Part shown: positions 7,318-15,689 of the stretch, in pieces | Layout: the number at the start of each line of letters is the position of its first letter | Position numbering within the stretch: the first letter of the stretch is position 1 | Notes under the pieces: model-generated | Seen by the model: only the letters and a program-made list of their open reading frames with translations | Told to the model about the DNA's origin: nothing | Databases searched by the model: none | NCBI GenBank assembly: GCA_016838895.1 | Contig: JAEKNU010000044.1 | Span: forward strand, 1-36,538 | Direction: 5' to 3' | Source of the DNA: Chloroflexota bacterium | GTDB taxonomy: Bacteria > Chloroflexota > Anaerolineae > Anaerolineales > Anaerolineaceae | DNA length: 36,538 nt | Program-made: the position numbers and the translations under genes

Positions 7318-8130
7318 CTAAATTTGGCGGGTAGAGGATTTGATCAGACCCATTGATCTGGCCTGACGAATGGCACGAATGCGTGATTGCACGCCCAATT
7401 TGCTGAAAATATTATTAATGTGGGTTTTGATGGTGCTGGGTGCAATGGATAAGCGCTCAGCAATTTCTGCATTCGAGAGACCCTGATCAATCAACAGCAG
7501 TACCTGCATTTCACGTTCTGTGAGGGCTTCCACTGCTTTATTACTGTCACTATTATTCGGGTAATGCTTTGCAGAGGAACCATTTGCTTCTTGCATATTG
7601 CGGGTAAAACGAGCCAGAATATCCCCTTTCTGATTCAAACGATAGAGATATATCCCACCCACGATCAACAGCAAAGGTGCAGCAATCTGAATGAATAATC
7701 CGCCAGTTAATGCGCCAAATGCAATGAAAAACAGTGCCCCGGCCAGCATCATAACAGAGCCGATCAGGCTGTATGTTTCAGGCCAACGCCCCCGACGATT
7801 GCACATCACCACGCCAGTACCCAGCGCAGAGAGGATCAAAATCCAGGCATATGCCCAGGATTTCCAATCATTGGTCAGAACATTGAGTAGAAAGATCGCT
7901 CCCAATACCAAAACCACTGCGCCGGGAATATACAAATATTCCATCCATGTATATTTTTCCGATAAAATTCCGGCATACAAAAAAATAGCCACACCCACCA
8001 TCAACATGGCAATCGGCCAGGTTACAGCCAGATTTATTTCAAAAAATATATTCAAAACAATTGCGATTACACCTAAACTAACCAAGAGAATACTAATGCC
8101 TAAATTAATCCATTTTATCTTTTTTTCCAT
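7318..8130 (-). CDS. membrane-anchored LuxR-type transcriptional regulator, 270 aa
   Basis: About six to seven membrane helices fill residues 8-175. A polar linker follows, then a C-terminal GerE/LuxR helix-turn-helix (VEALTEREMQVLLLIDQGL...APSTIKTHINNIFSKLGV). No receiver or PAS domain is present, so sensing would have to occur through the membrane part; one-component membrane regulators are known, but this one's ligand is not. The start at ATG 8130 is chosen for its GAGGT five bases upstream, rather than an in-frame start 8 codons earlier. It starts 25 bp after the TetR stop, so the two are cotranscribed, and it probably controls the SDR genes that follow. Confidence 0.9.
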   Translation of the reverse strand: MEKKIKWINLGISILLVSLGVIAIVLNIFFEINLAVTWPIAMLMVGVAIFLYAGILSEKYTWMEYLYIPGAVVLVLGAIFLLNVLTNDWKSWAYAWILILSALGTGVVMCNRRGRWPETYSLIGSVMMLAGALFFIAFGALTGGLFIQIAAPLLLIVGGIYLYRLNQKGDILARFTRNMQEANGSSAKHYPNNSDSNKAVEALTEREMQVLLLIDQGLSNAEIAERLSIAPSTIKTHINNIFSKLGVQSRIRAIRQARSMGLIKSSTRQI

Positions 8131-8155
8131 TTTGCACCTCAAATTCAACGACAAC

Positions 8156-8737
8156 TTATGCCAACAACTGCCGTACTAATCGATCCACATAGGCTTTACG
8201 GGTTGATTCATCCGTCAAATCCAGACCAAAGCTATTTTCAAAAATACGCGGTGCCAGTATGGCCATCATCACCGTAGACGTGATTTGCATACAGGCCATA
8301 CGTAAATTCTCTTCATCCAGGTCAATACTGCGCTGCTTCATATCCGCCACCAAATTGACCACAAATTCATTCAATTTTTCCACTGCCAGGGAGTCATAAT
8401 TACCATTGGCAAGCACATCATAAAAATGGGAGCGTGTTAATCCGGGGTAATTCAGACCGCCCACGATTAAATCATTGAATATTGCTGCACAGCGTTCCTG
8501 TGCTGTACCACCGGGTAACTGTTCAAAATCCTCAAAATCAAAGGCATTGTGCAAGGTAACTTCCATACAGCGCTTCATTAACGCTTCCTTGCTGCGGAAA
8601 TAATAATTAATTGCCGCATTATTTACGCCGGCTTCTTCAGCGATCTTACGGTTGGTGGTACCCTGCACGCCGTACTTTTCAATGCAGACAATGGCAGATG
8701 AGATAATTTTTTCTTCGGTTGAGGGGGTCGCATTCAT
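8156..8737 (-). CDS. TetR-family transcriptional repressor
   Basis: A 193-residue regulator with an N-terminal TetR helix-turn-helix: SSAIVCIEKYGVQGTTNRKIAEEAGVNNAAINYYFRSKEAL, about residues 12-55, including the typical YYFxSKEAL end. The C-terminal helical ligand domain has no recognisable signature. It is first in the operon with the LuxR-type regulator and two SDRs. The ATG at 8737 is 11 bases from AAGGAG; a TTG one codon earlier has better spacing and could be used. A palindrome in the spacer of its own promoter strongly suggests autorepression. The inducer is unknown, plausibly a hydrophobic substrate of the SDRs. Confidence 0.93.
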   Translation of the reverse strand: MNATPSTEEKIISSAIVCIEKYGVQGTTNRKIAEEAGVNNAAINYYFRSKEALMKRCMEVTLHNAFDFEDFEQLPGGTAQERCAAIFNDLIVGGLNYPGLTRSHFYDVLANGNYDSLAVEKLNEFVVNLVADMKQRSIDLDEENLRMACMQITSTVMMAILAPRIFENSFGLDLTDESTRKAYVDRLVRQLLA

Positions 8738-8761
8738 CAAATTAATTCTCCTTACGAATTG

Positions 8762-8790
8762 AGTATAAATGAATCATTCGTTTTAATCAA
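8762..8790 (-). promoter_or_regulatory. tetR operon promoter with operator in the spacer
   Basis: On the minus strand TTGATT (8790-8785) and TATACT (8767-8762) are exactly 17 bp apart. The palindrome AATGAATCATTCGTT (8768-8782; 12 of 14 paired positions around a central C) fills most of the spacer. A palindrome between -35 and -10 of a TetR gene is the classical autorepression layout. The site may also influence the divergent gene at 8929. Confidence 0.72.
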
Positions 8791-8928
8791 CTGATTGAAT
8801 CCTTTGTTTACTTTTTTTCTGTTAACAACAGAAATCCATAGCTGGTTTGAAGTTTTTTACAATCCCCCCCCTTTTGGAATTTCGTATTACAATCAGGGCA
8901 TTGATTTACCCATCAGGAGTTTATTTAT

Positions 8929-9561
8929 ATGCCCGCACAAAATTTTGCGCTTCAGCGTGGTGAAGAAAAACGATTACTTGTTACCTGGAATGTCGGATGG
9001 AAAAATATTCTAATTGAATTGGATGGCAAAAAAATCGGAACCATTGCTACCCGATCAGAATTGGTAGCTGGAAAAACCATTACCTTGCCCGATAAATCCC
9101 AATTGCGTTTCAGATTAAATACGTCAATCATTAATTCCGGATTGGCAGTTTCCAAAGATGATATCCCCCTGCCTGATTCCCCTGATGATCCCTTGACCAC
9201 CTTACGCGGAGGTTACGTTATCGGTTATATGGTGGCTGTCTATAACATGCTCATGGGTTTCCTCACAGTTGTGTTTAAATTAGAAGCTTTGCAAAAATAT
9301 CATTTTGGCTATCTTGCATTTTTTCTGGGTGTCGCCTATTTCATTTTGGCTCGTTTTATTTCCAAGAAATCATTAATTGCATTAATTGCTTTTATCGCGC
9401 TTTTCTCATTGGAAACAATTCTGCAACTGTTTTCCGAGCCTACGATTGATGTAATGATCCGTTTTATCATCATTTACTATATTAGCCTCAGTTTTGCTGT
9501 TCTCAAGAAGTTAAAAAAAGAAGAAAAACCCGAACAAATAGAAGCCATTACTGAATTGTAA
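8929..9561 (+). CDS. membrane protein with soluble N-terminal domain, unknown function
   Basis: A 210-residue protein that I do not recognise. The first 90 residues are soluble and beta-rich (KRLLVTWNVGWKNILIELDGKKIGTIATRSEL), then about four membrane helices (around 97-190) and a charged tail (KKLKKEEKPEQIEAITEL). Similar two-part proteins occur as unannotated genes in Chloroflexota. The ATG is preceded by AGGAG nine bases upstream. It is divergent from the tetR operon and ends with its own terminator. The 190-bp gap before it has a C8 run (8864-8871) and a small palindrome CTGTTaacAACAG (8819-8831). Confidence 0.8.
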   Translation: MPAQNFALQRGEEKRLLVTWNVGWKNILIELDGKKIGTIATRSELVAGKTITLPDKSQLRFRLNTSIINSGLAVSKDDIPLPDSPDDPLTTLRGGYVIGYMVAVYNMLMGFLTVVFKLEALQKYHFGYLAFFLGVAYFILARFISKKSLIALIAFIALFSLETILQLFSEPTIDVMIRFIIIYYISLSFAVLKKLKKEEKPEQIEAITEL

Positions 9562-9592
9562 TTTTTCATATTGAGATTATCAGTCAGTCAAG

Positions 9593-9619
9593 ACCACTCG
9601 TTATGCGGGTGGTTTTTTT
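9593..9619 (+). terminator. terminator of the 8929-9561 gene
   Basis: The stem ACCACTCG/CGGGTGGT (8 pairs, one T-G) with a 5-nt loop is followed by a run of seven T. Confidence 0.88.
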
Positions 9620-9649
9620 GCTTTCCCCCTTCAGATTGCTAAATGGGTT

Positions 9650-9685
9650 AAAAAGAGCACCGCCTGGGATGCAGGCGGTGCTTTT
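9650..9685 (-). terminator. terminator of the CUT1 transporter operon (bidirectional capable)
   Basis: An 11-bp perfect stem AGCACCGCCTG/CAGGCGGTGCT has five A on its left and four T on its right. Read on the minus strand it ends the permease gene about 80 bp upstream; read on the plus strand it backs up the preceding terminator. Confidence 0.85.
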
Positions 9686-9766
9686 CAAAGCTGGTATACG
9701 ATAACAATATTGTATTCTTGTGTGTTGTTTATCTATTGATAACTGTAATGCGTTTTTGAATGTTGC

Positions 9767-10621
9767 TTATCCTTTGATACCAGACATTGCCACACCATTA
9801 ATAATTTGCTTCTGAAAGAGAACATAAAACAGTAGTGGAGGGACAGCTGCCAATAAATTAGCCGCCATAACCACATTCATAGTGGTATACGACATCGGAT
9901 CGTTATACCAATTAATCATCTGGCTTACCGTAAACAAATCTGATTGAGTTGAGATCACCATCGGCCAGATAAAGTTACCCCAGGTGGTCATAAAGGTCAG
10001 AATCGCCAGGGTTATCAACGCATTGGATGAGAGCGGGAGCACAATATAGCGGTATATCCCAAAGTGAGAAGCGCCGTCAATGCGGGCTGCATCCATTACA
10101 TCCTTGGGAATATCCCCTAAAAATTGGGTCAGCATAAACAGTCCAAATGCTGACGCCATCCCTGGCACGACCAATCCCTGCATGGAATTTAACCAACCCA
10201 GATTCGCAACTAGTAAATAAGTCGGAATCAGTGTTACAGCAGTGGGGATCATTAAGGCCAATAAGATAATGCCGAACAAATATTTTTTTCCGGGAAAATC
10301 AAACAGGGCAAATTCATAGGCTGCCATAGAACATAACATCAGCGTACCCAGAATGACCAGTACCGTATAAGCTGTGGAAACCAGATACGATTTTAGGAAT
10401 TGGCCTTCTGAAAGGACAGCCAGAATATTCTCTACGCCGGCAGTTAATGAAGTCGGCCAGAATCGGGGATTGATGGATATGGCTACCCCGGGTTCACTAA
10501 ATACAATATTAAACATCCACCAGATCGGGAAAACAGCAATAATCAGGATTATCGTGGCAAAGGTCCAGCGAATGATTTCACCAATATCAACACGGAATTT
10601 TTTCTTGTTTGTTGTATTCAT
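9767..10621 (-). CDS. carbohydrate ABC transporter permease, MalG-like (CUT1)
   Basis: A 284-residue inner-membrane subunit with six predicted helices. The EAA loop that docks on the ATPase is clear (DVMDAARIDGASHFGIYRYIVLPLSSNALITLAI), and the C-terminus carries the MSGIKG end typical of MalG/UgpE-like permeases. It works with the permease and lipoprotein genes upstream; no ATPase gene is present, so a shared MsiK-type ATPase encoded elsewhere is expected. The ATG at 10621 has AGGTGA five bases before it; an in-frame GTG three codons earlier would contain that site and is rejected. It starts 12 bp after the stop of the preceding permease. Confidence 0.95.
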   Translation of the reverse strand: MNTTNKKKFRVDIGEIIRWTFATIILIIAVFPIWWMFNIVFSEPGVAISINPRFWPTSLTAGVENILAVLSEGQFLKSYLVSTAYTVLVILGTLMLCSMAAYEFALFDFPGKKYLFGIILLALMIPTAVTLIPTYLLVANLGWLNSMQGLVVPGMASAFGLFMLTQFLGDIPKDVMDAARIDGASHFGIYRYIVLPLSSNALITLAILTFMTTWGNFIWPMVISTQSDLFTVSQMINWYNDPMSYTTMNVVMAANLLAAVPPLLFYVLFQKQIINGVAMSGIKG

Positions 10622-10633
10622 CGTATTCACCTG

Positions 10634-11518
10634 TTATTCCTTCTTCCTGAATACAAACAGTGTAGCGGAAACTGCCACAATCAGTATTGTCAGTAAAAAT
10701 CCATAGGCTGAGGCCTTTCCAAATTGCAGGTTGCCGAATGCTCTGCCCATCATATCCATTACCGGGAACAGCAATGCCTTCATACGTCCGCCATAATACT
10801 CATAATTCGAAATCGTCAACAACCACGGGGCATCAAAGACCTGCAAAGCTGAAATAAAACCATACGTAATCGAAAAGAATAATACCGGCTCTAATAATGG
10901 CAGTGTAATATATATCACTTCCTGGAACTTATTCGCACCATCTACTCTTGCGGCATCATAATAATCTTCAGGGATATTCTTTAATCCAGCCAATAAAATG
11001 ACCATATTGAAGCCTGCCGCACGCCAGACATCCACCACAATCAATGAAAAGATCATCACTTTTGGATCTTTCAACCAATTGATGGAGTCTGCACCAAACC
11101 AGCCAATAATAGTATTCAACAAACCAACTTCAGGAGCATACATCCAGCGCCAGATAGAGGCGGCTAAAAACAAGGGGATCATGGTCGGGATAAAATAAGC
11201 ACTACGGAAAAAGGTCGCCCAAAATCCTTTTAATCGATTGACAAAAAGTGCTAACAATAATGCAACGGTAATACCCACTGGAACTGTGATCGAGACGTAT
11301 TTCAACAGGTTTGTAAAGGATTTTACAAAATCACTGGATTTTACAATTGAAACATAATTATTCAAACCTACAAATTCGGCAGGATTAATGCCATCCCATT
11401 TGTAAAAGCTGGTGTTTAACCCTTTCAGAATCGGATAAAGGAAAAACATCGCAAAGAAGAAAAAGAAAGGGAGAATCATTATGTAGTGTTTGAGGTTTTT
11501 TGCTACCCACTTTTTCAT
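10634..11518 (-). CDS. carbohydrate ABC transporter permease, MalF-like (CUT1)
   Basis: A 294-residue permease with six helices, starting in an N-terminal helix (IMILPFFFFFAMFFLYPIL) and carrying the EAA motif DYYDAARVDGANKFQEVIYITLPLLEPVLFF. It pairs with the MalG-like subunit to form the channel for a sugar or oligosaccharide; the exact substrate cannot be read from sequence. The start at ATG 11518 follows GGAG nine bases upstream; an in-frame extension of 20 codons runs through the intercistronic hairpin and is rejected. It is the second gene of the operon, separated from the binding-protein gene by that hairpin. Confidence 0.95.
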   Translation of the reverse strand: MKKWVAKNLKHYIMILPFFFFFAMFFLYPILKGLNTSFYKWDGINPAEFVGLNNYVSIVKSSDFVKSFTNLLKYVSITVPVGITVALLLALFVNRLKGFWATFFRSAYFIPTMIPLFLAASIWRWMYAPEVGLLNTIIGWFGADSINWLKDPKVMIFSLIVVDVWRAAGFNMVILLAGLKNIPEDYYDAARVDGANKFQEVIYITLPLLEPVLFFSITYGFISALQVFDAPWLLTISNYEYYGGRMKALLFPVMDMMGRAFGNLQFGKASAYGFLLTILIVAVSATLFVFRKKE

Positions 11519-11549
11519 TGTTGGGTTCTCCAGACAAATAAATTTCGGT

Positions 11550-11580
11550 GTATGGTGCAGGTCTGCATCCTGCACCATAC
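11550..11580. repeat. intercistronic hairpin between sugar-binding protein and permease
   Basis: A perfect 12-bp inverted repeat, GTATGGTGCAGG/CCTGCACCATAC, with a 7-nt loop lies between the lipoprotein gene and the first permease gene and has no T-tract. By analogy with malE-malF it would protect the upstream mRNA or partly terminate transcription, giving excess binding protein (inference). Confidence 0.78.
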
Positions 11581-11600
11581 AAACCAGCGGAAAATAATGA

Positions 11601-12926
11601 TTATTCCGCAGCTATTACAGCGTTCAATTCTTCAATCAGGTTTGCTGCACCTTCATCAGATGTAACATCGCCTAATTCAATGGCTGCAAGGTTATCAGTA
11701 AGAATTTGTAAGTAATCACCAGGATATGCTTCAACGAAATGAGGAGGACGTTCAAACAAAGCTGATTTTGCGCCTTCAGTGGTGATCTCCAATAAAGGAT
11801 CGGATACTTTGGAGAGGGATACTTCGTTGCTGTTATAACGTGCTAATAATTCAGTCCAACGTGTCATTTGAGGTTCATCACAAATATACATGGCGAATTC
11901 CCAGGCCAGGTCAATGTGACCATTGGGGGCAAAGCCGATGTATTCTGTTCCACGAATGCCGCCTTTGTTATCAGCAGTTGCGCCAGGGATCACAACATAG
12001 TCATAATCCAAACCGTTGGTTTCTTTGGCTTCAAGAAAAGTGGGGTTTGCCCAAGGACCACTGACGGTATAGGCAAGTTGGTTGGTGATAAAGAGGTCAG
12101 TTGCACCCTGATCACCAATACCTAGCTCGGTGCCGAAGGGTTTTGCATCCACCAGGAACTGTGCAGCCTGAGCAAATTTCTCGGGGTTGATCTTGGTTAC
12201 ATTATTGTCGAAATCAATACCCCATTCATCTGCGGTACCTGCGCCACTATAAATACTGACGAAATCCCACCAGTCGTAAGAGAAGGAAGGTAAAGCAACA
12301 AAACCAGCATCGCTGATCTGTTCCATTTGAGCTAACCAGGCATCCCAATCTGCGATTTCAACATCAGGATCAATACCGGCTTCGCCTAAAACGGTCAGGT
12401 TACGATATAGGAAAGTGGCATAACCAGTGTATGGCATACCATACATGGTGCCTTCGCTCTGGGAAACTTCAGCAATCATGGTGGGGTTAAACTGGCTGCG
12501 GAAATCTTCCGACATTTCCATCCAACGATCGTACACATTATCTACAGCATTAACTTTGACGAATTTTGCGCCATTACTGGTGCTGTTCATGAACAGATCA
12601 GGTAATGTGTTGCTGGTTGCGCTGGTTACCAAACCGGTGTTCAATTCATCATCGCCTTTTCCGGAAATGTTGATCGTCACACCAGGATGTTCAGCTTCAA
12701 ATTCTGCAATAAAGGTTTTCTGTAAATCTCCAGCATCACCCTGGGCATAATCGGAAAATACCCAATACTCTAGTGTAATGCTCTCAACCTCTTCAGCAGA
12801 CTCTTCTGCTTCTGCTGGTTGGGCCGGTTCTTCCTGGGGTTGCTGAATGGATTTCGGTGCACAGGCACTTACAACCATTACAAACAGCAGCAAGATTGTT
12901 ACAAAGGTTAAACTTTTATTCTTCAT
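11601..12926 (-). CDS. extracellular sugar-binding lipoprotein (CUT1, family 1)
   Basis: A 441-residue substrate receptor. The lipoprotein signal peptide ends VVSAC with the lipidated Cys22, followed by a low-complexity Glu/Pro/Ala linker to about residue 50. The mature domain starts ITLEYWVFSDYAQGD and has family-1 features: FEAEHPGVTINI, LPDLFMNSTSNG, and the tryptophan-rich segment YDWWDFVSIYSG that suggests carbohydrate stacking. It is anchored outside the membrane and delivers ligand to the two permeases downstream. ATG has GGAGAG eight bases before it. First gene of the minus-strand operon and divergent from the receiver-domain protein at 13152, which may regulate it. Confidence 0.95.
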   Translation of the reverse strand: MKNKSLTFVTILLLFVMVVSACAPKSIQQPQEEPAQPAEAEESAEEVESITLEYWVFSDYAQGDAGDLQKTFIAEFEAEHPGVTINISGKGDDELNTGLVTSATSNTLPDLFMNSTSNGAKFVKVNAVDNVYDRWMEMSEDFRSQFNPTMIAEVSQSEGTMYGMPYTGYATFLYRNLTVLGEAGIDPDVEIADWDAWLAQMEQISDAGFVALPSFSYDWWDFVSIYSGAGTADEWGIDFDNNVTKINPEKFAQAAQFLVDAKPFGTELGIGDQGATDLFITNQLAYTVSGPWANPTFLEAKETNGLDYDYVVIPGATADNKGGIRGTEYIGFAPNGHIDLAWEFAMYICDEPQMTRWTELLARYNSNEVSLSKVSDPLLEITTEGAKSALFERPPHFVEAYPGDYLQILTDNLAAIELGDVTSDEGAANLIEELNAVIAAE

Positions 12927-13151
12927 GGCTTCTCTCCGTTTGATAGAATCTGGGTTGAATTAATGATGTTTTCTGGTATGATCTCTTTATCTTCGTTTCA
13001 TACTTTTTTGAGTAGAGTAACCTATCTTCTGCAACATTGATTCAAATCCATTTTTAAACCTACTACCTATAGAATAATCGGCACTGGAAAGAACTCTCGC
13101 CAATGTTATGCCAAGATTTTGCCTTATGGTAAGATAGAAACGGAGTATTTA

Positions 13152-14363
13152 ATGGATAATAACACTTTTTACAATGCAGTTAAAGAAGCTTTGAACCATT
13201 TATCGGATCCCGCTTATCTAAAAAACCATCAGCTTGTGCAATATTTTCTAACAGAAACTGAATCCCGACAAAGCAATTGGATTCAGCTCTTGCATGCGAA
13301 AGTCTCTGAAATTATTGATCTATTGCGACCTCCAGAAGGCACACCCGAGACGGCATCAGAATGGCGCAGTTCCAAGATTTTGTCCTTACGTTATCTGCGT
13401 GGATTTGAATTGTATCGCATTGAAGAAGAATTAGGCCTCAGCCAACGCCAAACCCATCGTGAACTTAAAAAGGCTGTGGATGCCTTTGTCACCATCTCAG
13501 AGGACATGCATCTCAGTCGAAAAGTTCAGGAACAGTCAGGCGAAATACCTGATGCCAGCGATTTGGAAAACATCAAAACCGAATTAAAAAGTTGGGAGAT
13601 CACCTTTGATCTGTATAATTTACGCCAGATGATCGAAGAAGTCCTGCAGCTCTGCGAATCCATGGATAAAACGGATTTACGCGATTTAATTCAAATGGAT
13701 GATGTTCCCTCAACCCTTAATATCAATGTAGACCAGATTCTCACCAAGCAGGGTCTTTATAAAATTTTGGGTATGGTAGACCGTGATGTGGCAAATACCA
13801 GCATTCGCATGAGCAGTCGCAAAATCAACGAGCAATTCATTGAACTTTCCATTCATATATCACATCAGCAGTCATTAATGATTGAGAACTGGCAGATCGC
13901 ACAGGTTTTCTTCACCATACAAAATATTAAGAATCAACTTATTCAACAAGACAATGAGACAACCATCTCCATTGTACTGCCCTTGAAACATCAAAGCAGT
14001 TGTCTGGTTATTGACGATGTCTCTTCTGTACGCCGATTAATCGAAAGAATGCTTGGTTCCTACGGGATACAGGTATTTGGGACAGATGATCCTCAGGCTG
14101 CGCAGGCATTAGCCATAGAAATACAGCCTGATTTCATCTTGCTGGATATACTCATGCCAAAATTGGATGGCTGGCAATTGATTAAGAACCTTAAAGCACA
14201 TCCGGAGACTGGGCATATTCCGGTAATCATTTGTTCTGTACTATATGAGCCAGACCTAGCGAAAGCCGTAGGCGCCACCGCTTACGTGCGTAAACCCATC
14301 AACCGATTATCACTTATTCAAACGCTGCAGCAAGTTGCATTAATCCCTGCCGAAATTGAATAA
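13152..14363 (+). CDS. response regulator with sigma-like HTH, degenerate HATPase-like region and C-terminal receiver
   Basis: A 403-residue protein. Residues 1-70 (VKEALNHLSDPAYLKNHQLVQYFL) resemble an N-terminal domain I associate with Chloroflexota regulators. Residues 75-115 look like a helix-turn-helix (LRYLRGFELYRIEEELGLSQRQTHRELKKA). Residues 140-275 have the spacing of a histidine-kinase ATPase fold but lack clear N, G1 and G2 boxes. A receiver domain ends the protein: acidic pair D288/D289, phosphoacceptor D332 in LLDILMP, and Lys in VRKP. The ATG at 13152 has GGAG eight bases upstream; a TTG 11 codons earlier is unlikely. It is divergent from the CUT1 operon and could control it. 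The likely partner kinase is at 16557 (inference). Confidence 0.82.
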   Translation: MDNNTFYNAVKEALNHLSDPAYLKNHQLVQYFLTETESRQSNWIQLLHAKVSEIIDLLRPPEGTPETASEWRSSKILSLRYLRGFELYRIEEELGLSQRQTHRELKKAVDAFVTISEDMHLSRKVQEQSGEIPDASDLENIKTELKSWEITFDLYNLRQMIEEVLQLCESMDKTDLRDLIQMDDVPSTLNINVDQILTKQGLYKILGMVDRDVANTSIRMSSRKINEQFIELSIHISHQQSLMIENWQIAQVFFTIQNIKNQLIQQDNETTISIVLPLKHQSSCLVIDDVSSVRRLIERMLGSYGIQVFGTDDPQAAQALAIEIQPDFILLDILMPKLDGWQLIKNLKAHPETGHIPVIICSVLYEPDLAKAVGATAYVRKPINRLSLIQTLQQVALIPAEIE

Positions 14364-14399
14364 ACCAACGTCAAGCAATTATTTGGCAATGAAATGGCA

Positions 14400-14429
14400 T
14401 GAATCGGGCGAGTACCTTCCCCCGATTCA
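14400..14429 (+). terminator. weak terminator-like hairpin after the response regulator
   Basis: A 9-bp stem TGAATCGGG/CCCGATTCA with a 12-nt loop is followed by ATTATGCTTT rather than a clean T-run. A second short pairing (CTGCTC/GAGCAG, about 14462-14499) lies before the next gene. Either may attenuate read-through into the isomerase gene. Confidence 0.4.
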
Positions 14430-14529
14430 ATTATGCTTTGTATAGCTATAAAATCGAAAAGCTGCTCAATGCGACTTTCGTGATGGTATTTTCGAGCAGT
14501 TATTCAGGAAAAGGAATAAACCCAAAACA

Positions 14530-15672
14530 ATGAACGAAGAACAATTAAAAGCCAAATTTCCGAATAATACCTTGAGGGAAAAACATCCCTTTTATATGGG
14601 AGACGCTATATACGATATCCCCGGATGTTTAACTGCCTGTTTGCAGCCTGAACTGCTCACTGCAATGCGGGATGCTATGAAAAACATACAGCCCGAGCAT
14701 ATTTTTACAGTGGGTTGCGGCACCTCTTACAATGCCTGTCAGGCGGTTGCTTATACCCTTCAGACCATGCTGAATATCCCTGCTCGGGCATACGATGCTC
14801 ACGATTTTTATGTGGACATCCCTCCGCATGTAAATGAAAAAGCACTGGTGATCAGCATTAGTCAATCCGGGCAAACCTTAATTGCCAGCCAGGCACAACA
14901 AAAAGCATGTGATTTGGGTGCCTTTACCGTCGGATTATCCGGCAGCGCACAATCCCGACTGGCACAAACCGCCGACTATGCAGTAACGGACCCCTATCTG
15001 ATTGAGATCCCTTTTGGAAAGACCCGCAGCTATCTTAGCAGTATTCTACAAGGTATGTTGGTCGGCGTTTTTACAGCACCGAAAGCAACACAAGACACCT
15101 TTATTGAGCAAGCAAATGAGATGCTGGCAGCCCTGCGTAATGCCATGCCGCTTTGGGAAAAAGAAGCGAAAGAGCTGGCTGAAAAATGGGGCGATTTAAC
15201 CGTTCACTATATATTAACCGGTTTTGGTGTACAGAAAGCCAATGCTGATGAAGTCGGCCTGAAAATTATTGAAGTGATTGGTGAAAGTGCCACCAGTTAT
15301 GGATTGGAAGAATTTACCCACGGTCCCAATGCTGCATTCCGTGAGGATATGGGTATTTTCCTTTTACAAACCGATCAGCGTACACTGGATAAAGCTACCC
15401 GCATTTCTGAAGGCATTGAAATGTCGCGTACGCCATTGGTAATATTTACCAATCAACCCCAGGCTGCCTGGGCTGCATCTGCGCATATCATCAGTCTCCC
15501 CGATACAGCCAACATGCAGCAATTTGGTGTATTCCCGGCTGCTACCGCAGCCCAATTTCTGATGTATTATCTGGCAATTGCCAAGGGAATGAATCCCGAC
15601 ATTAACGGTCACGATTTTCGTCCACATTTGGGAGATGTATATGAATACTTCTTCCCCGCAGGAACTCATTAA
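14530..15672 (+). CDS. SIS-domain sugar isomerase/deglycase (GlmS isomerase-half, FrlB/AgaS-like)
   Basis: A 380-residue cytoplasmic protein with two SIS phosphosugar-binding domains. The first shows IFTVGCGTSYNACQAV and VISISQSGQTLIASQAQ, the serine/threonine loops that bind sugar phosphate; the second begins near GDLTVHYILTGFG and contains EVIGESATSYGLEEFTHGPNA, the GlmS-like ExxHGP catalytic region. It lacks a glutaminase domain, so it is expected to isomerise or deaminate an amino-sugar or fructosamine phosphate rather than synthesise glucosamine-6-phosphate. It precedes a sugar kinase by 17 bp. The ATG has only a distant AAGGA, so initiation may be weak. FrlB, AgaS or a diverged GlmS-like deaminase are the alternatives. 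Confidence 0.88.
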   Translation: MNEEQLKAKFPNNTLREKHPFYMGDAIYDIPGCLTACLQPELLTAMRDAMKNIQPEHIFTVGCGTSYNACQAVAYTLQTMLNIPARAYDAHDFYVDIPPHVNEKALVISISQSGQTLIASQAQQKACDLGAFTVGLSGSAQSRLAQTADYAVTDPYLIEIPFGKTRSYLSSILQGMLVGVFTAPKATQDTFIEQANEMLAALRNAMPLWEKEAKELAEKWGDLTVHYILTGFGVQKANADEVGLKIIEVIGESATSYGLEEFTHGPNAAFREDMGIFLLQTDQRTLDKATRISEGIEMSRTPLVIFTNQPQAAWAASAHIISLPDTANMQQFGVFPAATAAQFLMYYLAIAKGMNPDINGHDFRPHLGDVYEYFFPAGTH

Positions 15673-15689
15673 TCAAAGCAGGTAGCCCT

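Noticed and set aside
7691..8179. 162-codon plus-strand frame opposite the membrane LuxR-type gene
   Set aside because: It is the antisense of hydrophobic helices and lacks any start signal.
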